Positions 1-7,063 of a stretch of 40,169 bases of DNA are shown one piece after another. Position numbers and translations under genes: made by a program. Within the stretch, counting starts at the first letter, position 1. Each line of letters opens with the position of its first letter. The notes below the pieces were generated by a model. The model was not told where the DNA came from and did no database searches. It saw only the letters and a list, made by a program, of their open reading frames with translations. This DNA comes from an uncultured Eubacteriales bacterium (GTDB lineage Bacteria > Bacillota > Clostridia > Oscillospirales > Oscillospiraceae), in NCBI GenBank assembly GCA_900551995.1, contig URXW01000014.1, forward strand, positions 1 to 40,169. Reading direction: 5' to 3'.

Positions 1-870
1 TATGAGAAGTCCGCCAGCGGCAAGTCCTCCGTGCTGGATCTGATCCTGCCCGTGGCGGTGCTGATCGCGACTTGTATTGTTGGTCTGATCTACACCGGCG
101 GTTATTATGACGCGGAGAGCGAGTGCGCGGGCAAATTCATGGAGGCGTTCTCCAACGCCGAGTCCGGCGCCGGTCTGGCTATCGGCTCCATGCTGGCTCT
201 CGTGTTTACGTTCATCTATTTCTGGCTGCGCGGTGCTATCGGCTTCGAAAAGTCCTTCGAGTCCGTGCCCAACGGCTTTATCCAGATGATCTCCCCCATT
301 CTGATTTTGACCTTCGCGTGGACGCTGTGCGGTCTGACCCGTTACGGTATGTACTCCGCCGACTTCGTCGTCAACGCCATGTCCGGCGCAGGCGAACTGG
401 CGAAGTTCCTGCCCGCGGTCATATTCCTGATCGGTGCCGCCATCGGCTTCGCCACCGGTACGTCCTGGGGCACCATCGGCATCATGGCTCCCATCGTCGT
501 GCAGGTGTTCGACTTTGAGACCCAGCCCATCCTCTGCACCATCGGTCTGGCGGCGGCCTGCTCCGGCGGCGTTATGGGCGACCACTGCTCCCCCATCTCC
601 GATACCACCATCATGGCTTCCGCCGGTGCACACTGCTACCACCTGAACCACGTGTTCACCCAGATCCCCTATGCTCTGACCGTGGCCGGTGTGGCGTTCG
701 TCAGCTTCATCCTCGCCGGTATCATCCAGAATGTGGTCATCTGCCTCATCATCGCCTGCGCGCTGATGGTGGCGACCCTGCTGGTCATCAAGGCGATCAT
801 GGCCAAGAAGCATCAGGGCATCTTTGCCGAGATGGCTGAGGCCAACAAGGTTCTGGCCAGCCAGAAGTAA
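1..870 (+). CDS. NhaC-family Na+/H+ antiporter (3' part)
   Basis: The reading frame is open from base 1, so the start lies outside the window; 289 residues are visible. The protein is a string of hydrophobic segments separated by short loops, as in the C-terminal half of Na+/H+ antiporters of the NhaC/ion-transporter superfamily. The stretch with GTSWGTIGIMAPI followed by GGVMGDHCSPISDTTIMAS is the conserved polar signature of NhaC-like carriers (established family knowledge). It should exchange sodium, or a sodium-coupled substrate, across the membrane. Members also carry out malate/lactate or amino-acid-linked exchange, so the substrate is open. A strong hairpin terminator follows at once, so it is probably the last gene of its transcript. 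The next gene, a racemase, has its own promoter. Confidence 0.85.
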   Translation, partial: YEKSASGKSSVLDLILPVAVLIATCIVGLIYTGGYYDAESECAGKFMEAFSNAESGAGLAIGSMLALVFTFIYFWLRGAIGFEKSFESVPNGFIQMISPILILTFAWTLCGLTRYGMYSADFVVNAMSGAGELAKFLPAVIFLIGAAIGFATGTSWGTIGIMAPIVVQVFDFETQPILCTIGLAAACSGGVMGDHCSPISDTTIMASAGAHCYHLNHVFTQIPYALTVAGVAFVSFILAGIIQNVVICLIIACALMVATLLVIKAIMAKKHQGIFAEMAEANKVLASQK

Positions 871-884
871 GGTCAATACCAAAT

Positions 885-921
885 GCAAAAAAGAAAGCCC
901 GAGAGGGCTTTCTTTTTTTGC
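885..921 (+). terminator. Intrinsic terminator after the antiporter gene
   Basis: An A-tract and GAAAGCCC arm pairs with GGGCTTTC and a seven-T run around a GAGA loop. The stem has A-rich and T-rich outer arms, so it could work in either direction. Its arms closely match the terminator at 18489-18530. Confidence 0.85.
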
Positions 922-958
922 GCCGGGAGGCTATGGCGGGGGAATTTTGCGAAAAGGT

Positions 959-987
959 GTGACAAACCGTCGGAGTTGTGGTACAAT
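959..987 (+). promoter_or_regulatory. Sigma-A type promoter for the racemase gene
   Basis: GTGACA at 959-964, a 17-base spacer and TACAAT at 982-987. The -10 sits in TGGTACAATACC, giving an extended -10 (TGn). The start codon lies about 25 bases downstream of the predicted transcription start. Confidence 0.6.
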
Positions 988-1018
988 ACCTCTATTGAGC
1001 AAAACGGGAGGGATCGCT

Positions 1019-2128
1019 ATGAGGCAGTATCCAGAGCTGGAAATAGACCTTGCGCTGCTGCGGGGCAACGCGGAGGCGGTGGTCTCGCGCTGCCGGGCAC
1101 GGGGCATCCGGGTGTGCGGTGTGATAAAGGGTGCGGAAGGGCTGCCGGAGGTGGCGCGGACGATGCGCGCCGCCGGGGTGGAGTCCTTGGGCACCAGCCG
1201 GCTGGAGCAGGTGGCACGGTGCCGCGCCGCCGGAATAGAGGGTCCGTGGCTGCTGATCCGTATTCCCGGACTGACGGAGGTACACGACGCGGTGGCACTG
1301 TGCGACGGCTCGCTCCAAAGCGAGTGGACGACGCTGCTCGCCGTGGAGGAGGAGTGCCTGCGGCAGAACAAGATACACCATGTTATCGTGATGGTGGATC
1401 TGGGCGACCTGCGGGAAGGCTACTGGGACAAGGAGGAGTTCGTGGACGTCTGCGTGCGGGTGGAGAAGGAGCTGCCCCACGTGCGTCTGGCGGGCGTAGG
1501 CGTAAATCTGAGCTGCTACGGCTCCACGAAGCCCACCCCGGAGAAGATGAACCAGCTGGTGACGCTGGCGCACCGGGTGGAGGAGCGCATCGGGCGCAAG
1601 CTGGACGTGGTGTCCGGGGGAGCCACCAGCTCCTATACGCTGGTGCACTGGGGCACCATGCCGGAGGGCGTGAACCACCTGCGTATCGGCGAGGCGATCC
1701 TGCTGGGGAAGGACTTGCAGGTGGATTGGGGCATCCGGGACATGGATTACCTGCGGATGGATGCGCTGACGCTGCGTGCGGAGGTGGTGGAGGTCAAGGT
1801 AAAGCCCACCTACCCCGTGGGAGAGCTGGTCATTGACGCCTTCGGGCGGAAGCCCACCTATATAGACCGGGGGATGCGCCGCCGCGCCGTGCTTGCGCTG
1901 GGGCGGGCGGACGTAGGCGACTTGGAGACGCTGATCCCGCGGGAGGAGGGACAGATCGTCCTCGGCGGCTCCTCCGATCACTGCATTGTGGACGTAGAGG
2001 AGTGCCCGCGCCGCCTGGAGGTAGGCGACATTGTGGAATTTTCGCTGTGTTACAGCCACATGCTGTACGCCACAGCGCGGAACGATATACGGATCTTGTT
2101 CAAAAACGAAACGGCACAGGAGGAGTAA
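1019..2128 (+). CDS. Alanine/ornithine racemase-family PLP enzyme
   Basis: A 369-residue, fold-type III PLP enzyme of the alanine-racemase N-domain family. The N-terminus (YPELEIDLALLRGNAEAVV, then GVIKG) matches the ornithine/alanine racemase group described from amino-acid fermenting clostridia. Lys37 in GVIKG is the expected PLP Schiff-base lysine. Further family signatures are VMVDLGDLREG, SGGATSSY and LRIGEAILLG. It probably interconverts L- and D-forms of ornithine or another amino acid in the cytosol. The start is ATG 1019, preceded by GGGAGGGA, and sits just downstream of a good promoter; longer in-frame starts upstream would run back through the terminator. A small membrane protein gene follows 7 bases after the stop and is probably co-transcribed. 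Substrate specificity cannot be read from the sequence. Confidence 0.8.
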   Translation: MRQYPELEIDLALLRGNAEAVVSRCRARGIRVCGVIKGAEGLPEVARTMRAAGVESLGTSRLEQVARCRAAGIEGPWLLIRIPGLTEVHDAVALCDGSLQSEWTTLLAVEEECLRQNKIHHVIVMVDLGDLREGYWDKEEFVDVCVRVEKELPHVRLAGVGVNLSCYGSTKPTPEKMNQLVTLAHRVEERIGRKLDVVSGGATSSYTLVHWGTMPEGVNHLRIGEAILLGKDLQVDWGIRDMDYLRMDALTLRAEVVEVKVKPTYPVGELVIDAFGRKPTYIDRGMRRRAVLALGRADVGDLETLIPREEGQIVLGGSSDHCIVDVEECPRRLEVGDIVEFSLCYSHMLYATARNDIRILFKNETAQEE

Positions 2129-2135
2129 AGACGTT

Positions 2136-2546
2136 ATGGGAGACATCGGCATTTTGATCATCGGCGTGGTGGACACGTTCTTCGCGTTTTTCGTGGTGGC
2201 ACCGATGATGCTGCAGGCGGCCAGCCTGTTCGGCGTGCAGAAGCAGTTCGCCAAGGCCATGGTGGAGGAGGGCGTGGTGACGCAGGAGACGGTGGATCGC
2301 ATCCATCCCAAGAAGCAGATCGCCGGTGTGGTGATCTCGCTGCTGGTGCTGGCGGTGCTGGCGTTCACCTGCACAAAGGCGTCCCCGTGGGGTTATATCT
2401 GCGGCGGCGTCGGTCTGGTGGTGGGGCTTTTGAAGTACCGCACCATCGTCCAGTACAACAGCGACACCGTGAAGCGGTTCAAGAACACCTATAAGGACGA
2501 GATGGACGTGAAGAAGTTCAATCGTTTCGTGGAGACCCATTTCTAA
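2136..2546 (+). CDS. Small membrane protein of unknown function
   Basis: A 136-residue protein I do not recognise. It has a hydrophobic N-terminal segment (about residues 4-25) and two hydrophobic segments around residues 60-100, then a charged C-terminal tail rich in Lys, Asp and Phe (KRFKNTYKDEMDVKKFNRF). The middle loop VEEGVVTQETVDRIHPKKQ is predicted to be exposed. The Shine-Dalgarno AGGAGGA at about 2118-2124 overlaps the end of the racemase gene and fixes the start at ATG 2136. The 7-base gap suggests co-transcription with the racemase, so a link to amino-acid metabolism or transport is possible but not shown. Confidence 0.7.
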   Translation: MGDIGILIIGVVDTFFAFFVVAPMMLQAASLFGVQKQFAKAMVEEGVVTQETVDRIHPKKQIAGVVISLLVLAVLAFTCTKASPWGYICGGVGLVVGLLKYRTIVQYNSDTVKRFKNTYKDEMDVKKFNRFVETHF

Positions 2547-2557
2547 GAGGACAGAAA

Positions 2558-2585
2558 AAGAGGGCGGCATCGATGCCGCGCTCTT
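2558..2585. terminator. Hairpin after the membrane protein gene
   Basis: AAGAGGGCGGCATC pairs with GATGCCGCGCTCTT, with one mismatch. It lies 12 bases after the stop at 2546 and could terminate that transcript, though the T-run is weak. A nearly identical hairpin lies at 2806-2833. Confidence 0.5.
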
Positions 2586-2590
2586 CTGCG

Positions 2591-2674
2591 TGTCGATAAA
2601 CCCCACTGCGCGTGCAGTTTTTCTTTCTCACAGGGGGAGCTCGAGGGGGCAAAGCCCGCCTCGAATCGGATCAA
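2591..2674. repeat. 84-bp dispersed repeat, copy A
   Basis: Bases 2591-2674 match 40086-40169 at 81 of 84 positions in the same orientation. The unit contains a small hairpin at 2605-2618 (ACTGC/GCAGT) followed by a T-rich run, and a second hairpin near 2641-2664 (TCGAGGGGGC/GCCCGCCTCGA with one bulged base). Copy B runs off the window edge, so the right boundary of the unit is unknown. Confidence 0.9.
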
Positions 2675-2722
2675 ATGCCGCGCTAAGCCTTGCTCTGCAA
2701 GGCGTGCGTGGAGCGAAGCGAG

Positions 2723-2753
2723 TATTTTCGTGCCGCTTTGCGGCACGAAAATA
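2723..2753. repeat. Perfect 14-bp palindrome with 3-base loop
   Basis: TATTTTCGTGCCGC, TTT, then GCGGCACGAAAATA. The left arm shares the 11-mer AGTATTTTCGT with bases 29632-29642 upstream of the HPr gene. It could be part of the larger repeat unit that starts at 2591. Confidence 0.8.
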
Positions 2754-2763
2754 ACGGCATTAT

Positions 2764-2807
2764 TTCAGGCTGTCGAGAAAAGCCGACGGCTTTTTCGACA
2801 GCCTGAA
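2764..2807. repeat. Long palindrome, about 21 bp per arm
   Basis: The left arm TTCAGGCTGTCGA-G-AAAAGCCG pairs with CGGCTTTTTCGACAGCCTGAA, with a single bulged G. The inner TGTCGAGAAA is the same decamer that opens repeat copy B at 40086, hinting at a shared origin. Confidence 0.75.
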
Positions 2808-2833
2808 GAGTGCGGCACCGGTGCCGCGCTCTT
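2806..2833. terminator. Hairpin abutting the mnmA stop
   Basis: AAGAGTGCGGCACC pairs with GGTGCCGCGCTCTT with one G-T pair, and a short T-run follows on the plus strand. It sits directly after the end of mnmA (minus strand) and mirrors the hairpin at 2558-2585. Confidence 0.5.
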
Positions 2834-2834
2834 T

Positions 2835-3902
2835 TCATTCGCTTTCCTCGATGGTGCCGCCGCCCAGCACCACGTCGCCGTCGTACAGCACCACCGCCTG
2901 ACCGGCGGTGATCGCCCGCTGGGGACGGTCAAATACCACGCGGAGGCAGTTATTGGGCAGGGGGTAGGCGGTGCAGGGCTCCTCCGTCTGGCTGTAACGG
3001 GTCTTTGCCGCGCAGCGCACCGGCGCGGCGGGCGTGTCGCCGCTGATCCAGTTGACGCGGGAGGCGGTCAGCTCACGGCGGAAAAGGCGGTCATTGTCCC
3101 CCAGCGTCACAGTGTTGCTCCTTTCGTCCTTGGACAGCACGTACACGTGGCGTCCCACGGCGACGCCAAGCCCCTTGCCCTGCCCGATGGTGTAGCAGGG
3201 CAGACCGCGGTGGCGTCCCAGCACGGCACCGCTCTCGTCCACGAAGTCACCGGGGGTCAGAGGCAGCCCCTGCCGCCGGAGGAACGACACGTAGTCGCCG
3301 TCGGGGACGAAGCAGATGTCCTGGCTGTCGCCCTTGTCGGCGTTGTCCAGACCGGCTTGGCGGGCGGTCTCCCGGATGGCGGGCTTGTCGTAGTCACCCA
3401 CCGGCAGCAGCAGGTGGGACAGCTGGCACTGGGTCAGCTGGTAGAGGACGTAGCTCTGGTCCTTACGGCGTTCCGCGCCCCGGAGCAGGCGGTATTTGCC
3501 GGTGGCGGGGTCGCGGTCGATGCGGGCGTAGTGACCGGTGGCGACGTAGTCATAGCCCAGCGACAGCGCGCGCTCCAGCAGCGCGCCGAATTTCAGCTCG
3601 CGGTTGCAGTCGATGCAGGGGTTGGGTGTCCGCCCGGAGGCGTACTCCGCCACGAAGCGATCCATGACGCAGCGGCGGAAGCGGGACGTCTCGTTGAATA
3701 CGTAGAAGCGCATACCCAGACGGGTCGCCGCCTGCCGCGCGTCCTCCGCGTCGTCGGCGGAGCAGCAGCGGCTGTCCTCGTTGGGGGACAGCTTCAGCAT
3801 GGCTCCGTCGCAGAGGTAGCCCTGCTGCACCAGCAGCGCGGCGGCGGCGGAGCTGTCCACCCCGCCGGACATCGCCACCAGCACTCTCTTTTTCTCATTC
3901 AT
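2835..3902 (-). CDS. mnmA: tRNA-specific 2-thiouridylase MnmA
   Basis: A 355-residue enzyme that puts sulfur on C2 of wobble uridine 34 in tRNA-Lys, -Glu and -Gln, using ATP to adenylate the base and a persulfide sulfur donor. The PP-loop SGGVDSS (residues 12-18) binds ATP. The nucleophile is Cys96 in TPNPCIDCN and the persulfide-bearing cysteine is in DSQDICFVPDG. GHYARI and the C-terminal beta-barrel are also present, and the length is normal. The start ATG 3902 has a weak GGAG upstream. It lies about 80 bases downstream of the kinase-like gene on the same strand, separated by a hairpin, so co-transcription is uncertain. Confidence 0.95.
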   Translation of the reverse strand: MNEKKRVLVAMSGGVDSSAAAALLVQQGYLCDGAMLKLSPNEDSRCCSADDAEDARQAATRLGMRFYVFNETSRFRRCVMDRFVAEYASGRTPNPCIDCNRELKFGALLERALSLGYDYVATGHYARIDRDPATGKYRLLRGAERRKDQSYVLYQLTQCQLSHLLLPVGDYDKPAIRETARQAGLDNADKGDSQDICFVPDGDYVSFLRRQGLPLTPGDFVDESGAVLGRHRGLPCYTIGQGKGLGVAVGRHVYVLSKDERSNTVTLGDNDRLFRRELTASRVNWISGDTPAAPVRCAAKTRYSQTEEPCTAYPLPNNCLRVVFDRPQRAITAGQAVVLYDGDVVLGGGTIEESE

Positions 3903-3943
3903 GGTTGATTCTCCGTATAACGTGGGTAAATTGTGGAAAGCTA

Positions 3944-3972
3944 TCGGGCGAAAGGAACTCCCCTCCGCCCGA
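3944..3972 (-). terminator. Hairpin between the kinase-like gene and mnmA
   Basis: TCGGGCG and CGCCCGA arms with inner AGG/CCT pairing. It sits 11 bases after the kinase-like stop on the minus strand, without a strong T-run. It may be a weak terminator or attenuator ahead of mnmA. Confidence 0.4.
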
Positions 3973-3982
3973 CAGTGATGCG

Positions 3983-4801
3983 CTATTCGTCCAGATGGCG
4001 GGTCAGGAACGCCGTGTCGGGCAGTGCCGTGGACAGCTCCAGCAGGGAACGCTGGAAGCCGCCCGTGTACTGGAACACGTTGTCGCTGATCTGGCTGTCC
4101 GCCCGACGCAGGGGCAGCACCAGCGTGGCGGTGGTGCCCTCGCCCTCCCGGCTGTCCAGCAGGAGCTGACCGCCGTGGAGCTGCGCCACACGGTACGACA
4201 GCGGCAGTCCCACACCCAGACCGCCCGTCAGATATTCCGGCTCCTTCGGGCGCATGAGCCAGTCAAAGAGAAGCTCCTGCCGCGCCGCGGGGATGCCGCA
4301 GCCGTCGTCGGTGATCTCCAGCAGGACGTTGGGCTTCTGCACCGTCAGCTTCACGGTGACGTGCCCGCCGTCGGCGCAGGCGCACAGCGCGTTGCTCAGC
4401 AAGTGCCACACCGCCTGTCCCAGCCAGTGGGGCTCCACGGCGGTGACGACGTACCGCTCCGGGCAGAGCATTTTCAGCGTCACGCCCTTCAGCTGGAAGG
4501 GTACGGTGGCCTCCTGCACGATCTCGTCCAGCCAGACCTTCAGATCCGTATTCTCCACGGGCAGGGGCTGTTGCCGCTGGAGAAGCTCCAGTGACTCCAA
4601 GTCCTTCGCCAGACGCAGCAGGCGGTAGTATCCCTGATACAGCACGGCGGCGGTTTTGTCCAGCTCCGGGTCGTTGTCCCGCGCCTCCGGCGGTGCCAGA
4701 CGCTGGGCGGCGTAGTAGATATTGCCCAGTGCCGTGCGGATGTGCATGGCTGCCAAGGGCATCCGGTCAAACAGTGCGTTTTCCTGTGAGTTGTTTTCCA
4801 T
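3983..4801 (-). CDS. Cytosolic histidine kinase-like ATPase
   Basis: 272 residues with no membrane segment and no recognisable sensor domain. The C-terminal half is a HATPase_c domain: an N-box-like HLLSNALCA, the G1 box DDGCGIP (about 166-171) and a G2 box GGLGVGLPLSYRVAQLHGG. The N-terminal helices resemble a dimerisation/phosphotransfer domain, with AMHIRTALGNI in place of the usual SHELRTPL, so the histidine (His20) is one residue closer to RT than in classical kinases. The start ATG 4801 is chosen because CGAGGAGG lies 9 bases upstream; a longer frame exists but its extension looks non-coding. No response regulator is adjacent, so its partner is unknown. Confidence 0.75.
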   Translation of the reverse strand: MENNSQENALFDRMPLAAMHIRTALGNIYYAAQRLAPPEARDNDPELDKTAAVLYQGYYRLLRLAKDLESLELLQRQQPLPVENTDLKVWLDEIVQEATVPFQLKGVTLKMLCPERYVVTAVEPHWLGQAVWHLLSNALCACADGGHVTVKLTVQKPNVLLEITDDGCGIPAARQELLFDWLMRPKEPEYLTGGLGVGLPLSYRVAQLHGGQLLLDSREGEGTTATLVLPLRRADSQISDNVFQYTGGFQRSLLELSTALPDTAFLTRHLDE

Positions 4802-4880
4802 AACGACCAGCCTCCTCGTGCTGTCAGCATGGCTTGATTTCCTGCGGGTCAACCGTGTCAAGTCCCGGTAGTGTGCCCAT

Positions 4881-4909
4881 ATCATACCAAATACACAGGA
4901 CAAACACAA
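4881..4909 (-). promoter_or_regulatory. Promoter for the kinase-like gene
   Basis: On the minus strand, TTGTGT (4904-4909), a 17-base spacer and TATGAT (4881-4886). It diverges from the GAPDH promoter. Confidence 0.5.
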
Positions 4910-4957
4910 GGTTTTTGTCAATTTTCCGGGAAAGGAAAAAATTTTTCAAAAAAAGAC

Positions 4958-4986
4958 TTGCTTTTTTCGCAAGAACTGCATATAAT
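4958..4986 (+). promoter_or_regulatory. Promoter for GAPDH
   Basis: TTGCTT at 4958-4963, a 17-base spacer and a perfect TATAAT at 4981-4986, with an A/T-rich upstream stretch at about 4936-4956 that could act as an UP element. This fits a strongly expressed glycolytic gene. Confidence 0.75.
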
Positions 4987-5039
4987 TCTAAACATACCAT
5001 ACATTTAGGATATTCCATCAGAGAGGAAGATGTTTTATT

Positions 5040-6050
5040 ATGAGTATTAAAGTCGGCATCAACGGTTTTGGTCGTATCGGCCGTATGGTCATGCGCTGCT
5101 GCATGAACCATCCCAATATCGAGATCGTGGGTATCAACGACCTCTGCCCCGCTGATTATCTGGCGTATATGCTGAAGTATGACACCATGCACGGCAAGTT
5201 CAAGGGCACCGTGACCTCCGAGGGCACCAACATTGTTGTCAACGGCAAGTCCATCCCCGTGTTTGCCGAGCGCGACCCCGCCAACCTGCCCTGGGCGAAG
5301 GTGGGTGCCGAGTACGTCATCGAGTCCACCGGTCTGTTCCTGACCAAAGAGAAGGCCGCCGGCCATATCGCCGCCGGTGCCAAGCACGTGGTCATGTCCG
5401 CGCCTTCTAAGGACGACACGCCCATGTTCGTCATGGGCGTCAACCAGGACGCCTATTCCAGCGATATGCAGTTCGTTTCCAACGCCAGCTGCACCACCAA
5501 CTGCCTTGCGCCCATCGCCAAGGTGCTGCACGACAACTTCGGTATCACCGACGGTCTGATGACCACCGTGCACTCCACCACCGCCACCCAGAAGACCGTG
5601 GACGGTGTGTCTCTGAAGGATTGGCGCGGCGGCCGTGCCGCCTCCGGCAACATCATCCCCAGCTCCACCGGTGCCGCCAAGGCCGTGGGCAAGGTCATTC
5701 CCAGCCTGAACGGCAAGCTGACCGGTATGTCCATGCGCGTTCCCACGCTGGACGTGTCCGTGGTGGATCTGACCGTGAATCTGAGCAAGCCCGCCAGCTA
5801 TGACGAGATCTGCGCTGCCATGAAGAACGCCAGCGAGAACGAGCTGAAGGGCATCCTCGCGTACACCGACGAGGCGGTCGTGTCCTCCGATTTCCTGGGC
5901 GACACCCACACCTCTATCTTCGACGCCAAGGCCGGTATCGCTCTGACCGACACCTTTGTGAAGGTGGTCAGCTGGTACGATAACGAGATGGGCTATTCCG
6001 ACAAGGTGCTCTGCCTCATCGAGCATATGTACAGCGTGGACCACAAGTAA
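5040..6050 (+). CDS. gap: Glyceraldehyde-3-phosphate dehydrogenase, type I
   Basis: A 336-residue glycolytic enzyme that oxidises glyceraldehyde 3-phosphate to 1,3-bisphosphoglycerate with NAD+ and phosphate. The Rossmann motif GINGFGRIG is at residues 6-14. The catalytic Cys151 is in SNASCTTNCLAP, the partner histidine is in TTVHSTTATQ, and the C-terminal WYDNEMGYS is intact. The start ATG 5040 is preceded by GAGAGG. It is a single-gene unit, with a strong promoter upstream and a 14-bp hairpin downstream. No pgk or tpi neighbour is present. Confidence 0.97.
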   Translation: MSIKVGINGFGRIGRMVMRCCMNHPNIEIVGINDLCPADYLAYMLKYDTMHGKFKGTVTSEGTNIVVNGKSIPVFAERDPANLPWAKVGAEYVIESTGLFLTKEKAAGHIAAGAKHVVMSAPSKDDTPMFVMGVNQDAYSSDMQFVSNASCTTNCLAPIAKVLHDNFGITDGLMTTVHSTTATQKTVDGVSLKDWRGGRAASGNIIPSSTGAAKAVGKVIPSLNGKLTGMSMRVPTLDVSVVDLTVNLSKPASYDEICAAMKNASENELKGILAYTDEAVVSSDFLGDTHTSIFDAKAGIALTDTFVKVVSWYDNEMGYSDKVLCLIEHMYSVDHK

Positions 6051-6090
6051 ACATCGCTTCCTACCGAAAGGTTTTCCTTCTTTTTGTTCC

Positions 6091-6123
6091 GCAAACAGCA
6101 CCGCATAACGCGGTGCTGTTTGC
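6091..6123 (+). terminator. Hairpin terminator after gap
   Basis: A perfect 14-bp stem (GCAAACAGCACCGC / GCGGTGCTGTTTGC) with a 5-base loop, 40 bases after the stop. The T-rich bases lie within the right arm and no T-run follows. Confidence 0.65.
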
Positions 6124-6160
6124 GTAGCGGCGGAATATAACTTGTTTTAGCCGAAATATA

Positions 6161-6210
6161 GGGGAAATGGGGCGGAATCATAAAAATATTTTGAAATTAC
6201 CCGTTTCCCC
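6161..6210. repeat. Inverted repeat upstream of the GntR gene
   Basis: GGGGAAATGG (6161-6170) pairs with CCGTTTCCCC (6201-6210), 10 pairs including one T-G, around a 30-base A/T-rich interval. It could be a DNA looping site or chance; nothing else in this intergenic stretch explains it. Confidence 0.35.
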
Positions 6211-6225
6211 ACTACCATTTTTCCA

Positions 6226-6242
6226 GATTGTATGGTACAATC
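6226..6242 (+). promoter_or_regulatory. Likely GntR operator over the gene's own -10 box
   Basis: A perfect 7-3-7 palindrome, GATTGTA TGG TACAATC. The -10 box TACAAT (6236-6241) is its right arm; no good -35 is visible. Position and symmetry suggest autoregulation by the GntR-family protein encoded just downstream. Confidence 0.5.
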
Positions 6243-6285
6243 AGTACAACTTACCCAAGGGTACGCAAGGGAAAGGAACCCGACA

Positions 6286-7062
6286 ATGGAACAGAATCCC
6301 ATTCTACATAGCACGCTGTCTCTGGACAGCGACATCCCCCTGTACGCGCAGCTGGTGGGGATCATCAAGCGCAATATCTCCACCGGAGTGCTGGCCGTGG
6401 GGGCACTGCTGCCCAGCGAGGCGGAGCTGTGCCGCTGCCTGAATATCAGCCGCAACACCGTCCGCCAAGCCATCGGCGAGCTGGAGGACGAGGGGCTGGT
6501 GGTGCGCAAGCGCGGACGCGGCACCTTCGTCGCCGACCCCGCCACCAACCGGCGCGGCGTGCGCTATTCCTTCACCACCGAGGTCTCCTCCATGGGCAAG
6601 GTGCCCTCCTCCACGCTGGTGGATTTCGCCGTGGAGACGCCCAGTGCGGTGATCTGCGAGAAAATGGAGCTGCGGGAGGGCACGCCGGTGTACTGCTTCA
6701 CCCGTGTCCGCAACGTGGACGGCGACCCGCTGATCCTGGAGACGAGCTATTACCCCCAGTACATCTATCCCAATCTGACACGGGATATGCTGCAGACCCA
6801 CAGCTTTTACAGCCTGCTGTACCACGTGGGCATCGTGCCCTTCGCCGCCGACGAGTGCTACGAGGCGGTGATCCTGGACGAGAACCGCGCCCCGCTGCTG
6901 GGCGTAGAGCCGGGCAGCTGCGCGTTCTTCCACCAGCGGCTGACCCGCACGGAGGACGGGCGCATCTACGAGTACACCCGCAGCTACATCCGCGGGGACC
7001 GCGTCCATCTGGACGTGCATATGCAGAAGAGCGGCATGAGCTTCGTCCGCATGATCGACTGA
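6286..7062 (+). CDS. GntR-family transcriptional regulator, HutC/UTRA type
   Basis: 258 residues. The N-terminal winged helix (about residues 12-80) has the family pattern PLYAQLVGIIKRNI, LLPSEAELCRCLNISRNTVRQAIGELEDEGLVVRKRGRGTFV. The C-terminal half is a UTRA ligand-binding domain, with ETSYYP typical of that fold. UTRA regulators usually sense sugars, sugar phosphates or small carboxylates. ATG 6286 is chosen over an in-frame ATG at 6232 because the longer form would start upstream of the -10 region, and AAGGAA lies 7 bases before 6286. Convergent ROK-kinase and oxidoreductase genes downstream suggest a carbohydrate ligand, but that is inference. Confidence 0.88.
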   Translation: MEQNPILHSTLSLDSDIPLYAQLVGIIKRNISTGVLAVGALLPSEAELCRCLNISRNTVRQAIGELEDEGLVVRKRGRGTFVADPATNRRGVRYSFTTEVSSMGKVPSSTLVDFAVETPSAVICEKMELREGTPVYCFTRVRNVDGDPLILETSYYPQYIYPNLTRDMLQTHSFYSLLYHVGIVPFAADECYEAVILDENRAPLLGVEPGSCAFFHQRLTRTEDGRIYEYTRSYIRGDRVHLDVHMQKSGMSFVRMID

Positions 7063-7063
7063 G

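Noticed and set aside
824..1018. N-terminal extension of the racemase frame
   Set aside because: It starts inside the antiporter gene and crosses a terminator and the racemase promoter; the family N-terminus begins at ATG 1019.
2543..2746. 67-residue minus-strand frame across the dispersed repeat
   Set aside because: Read entirely from repeat and palindrome sequence, with no ribosome-binding site and no family resemblance.
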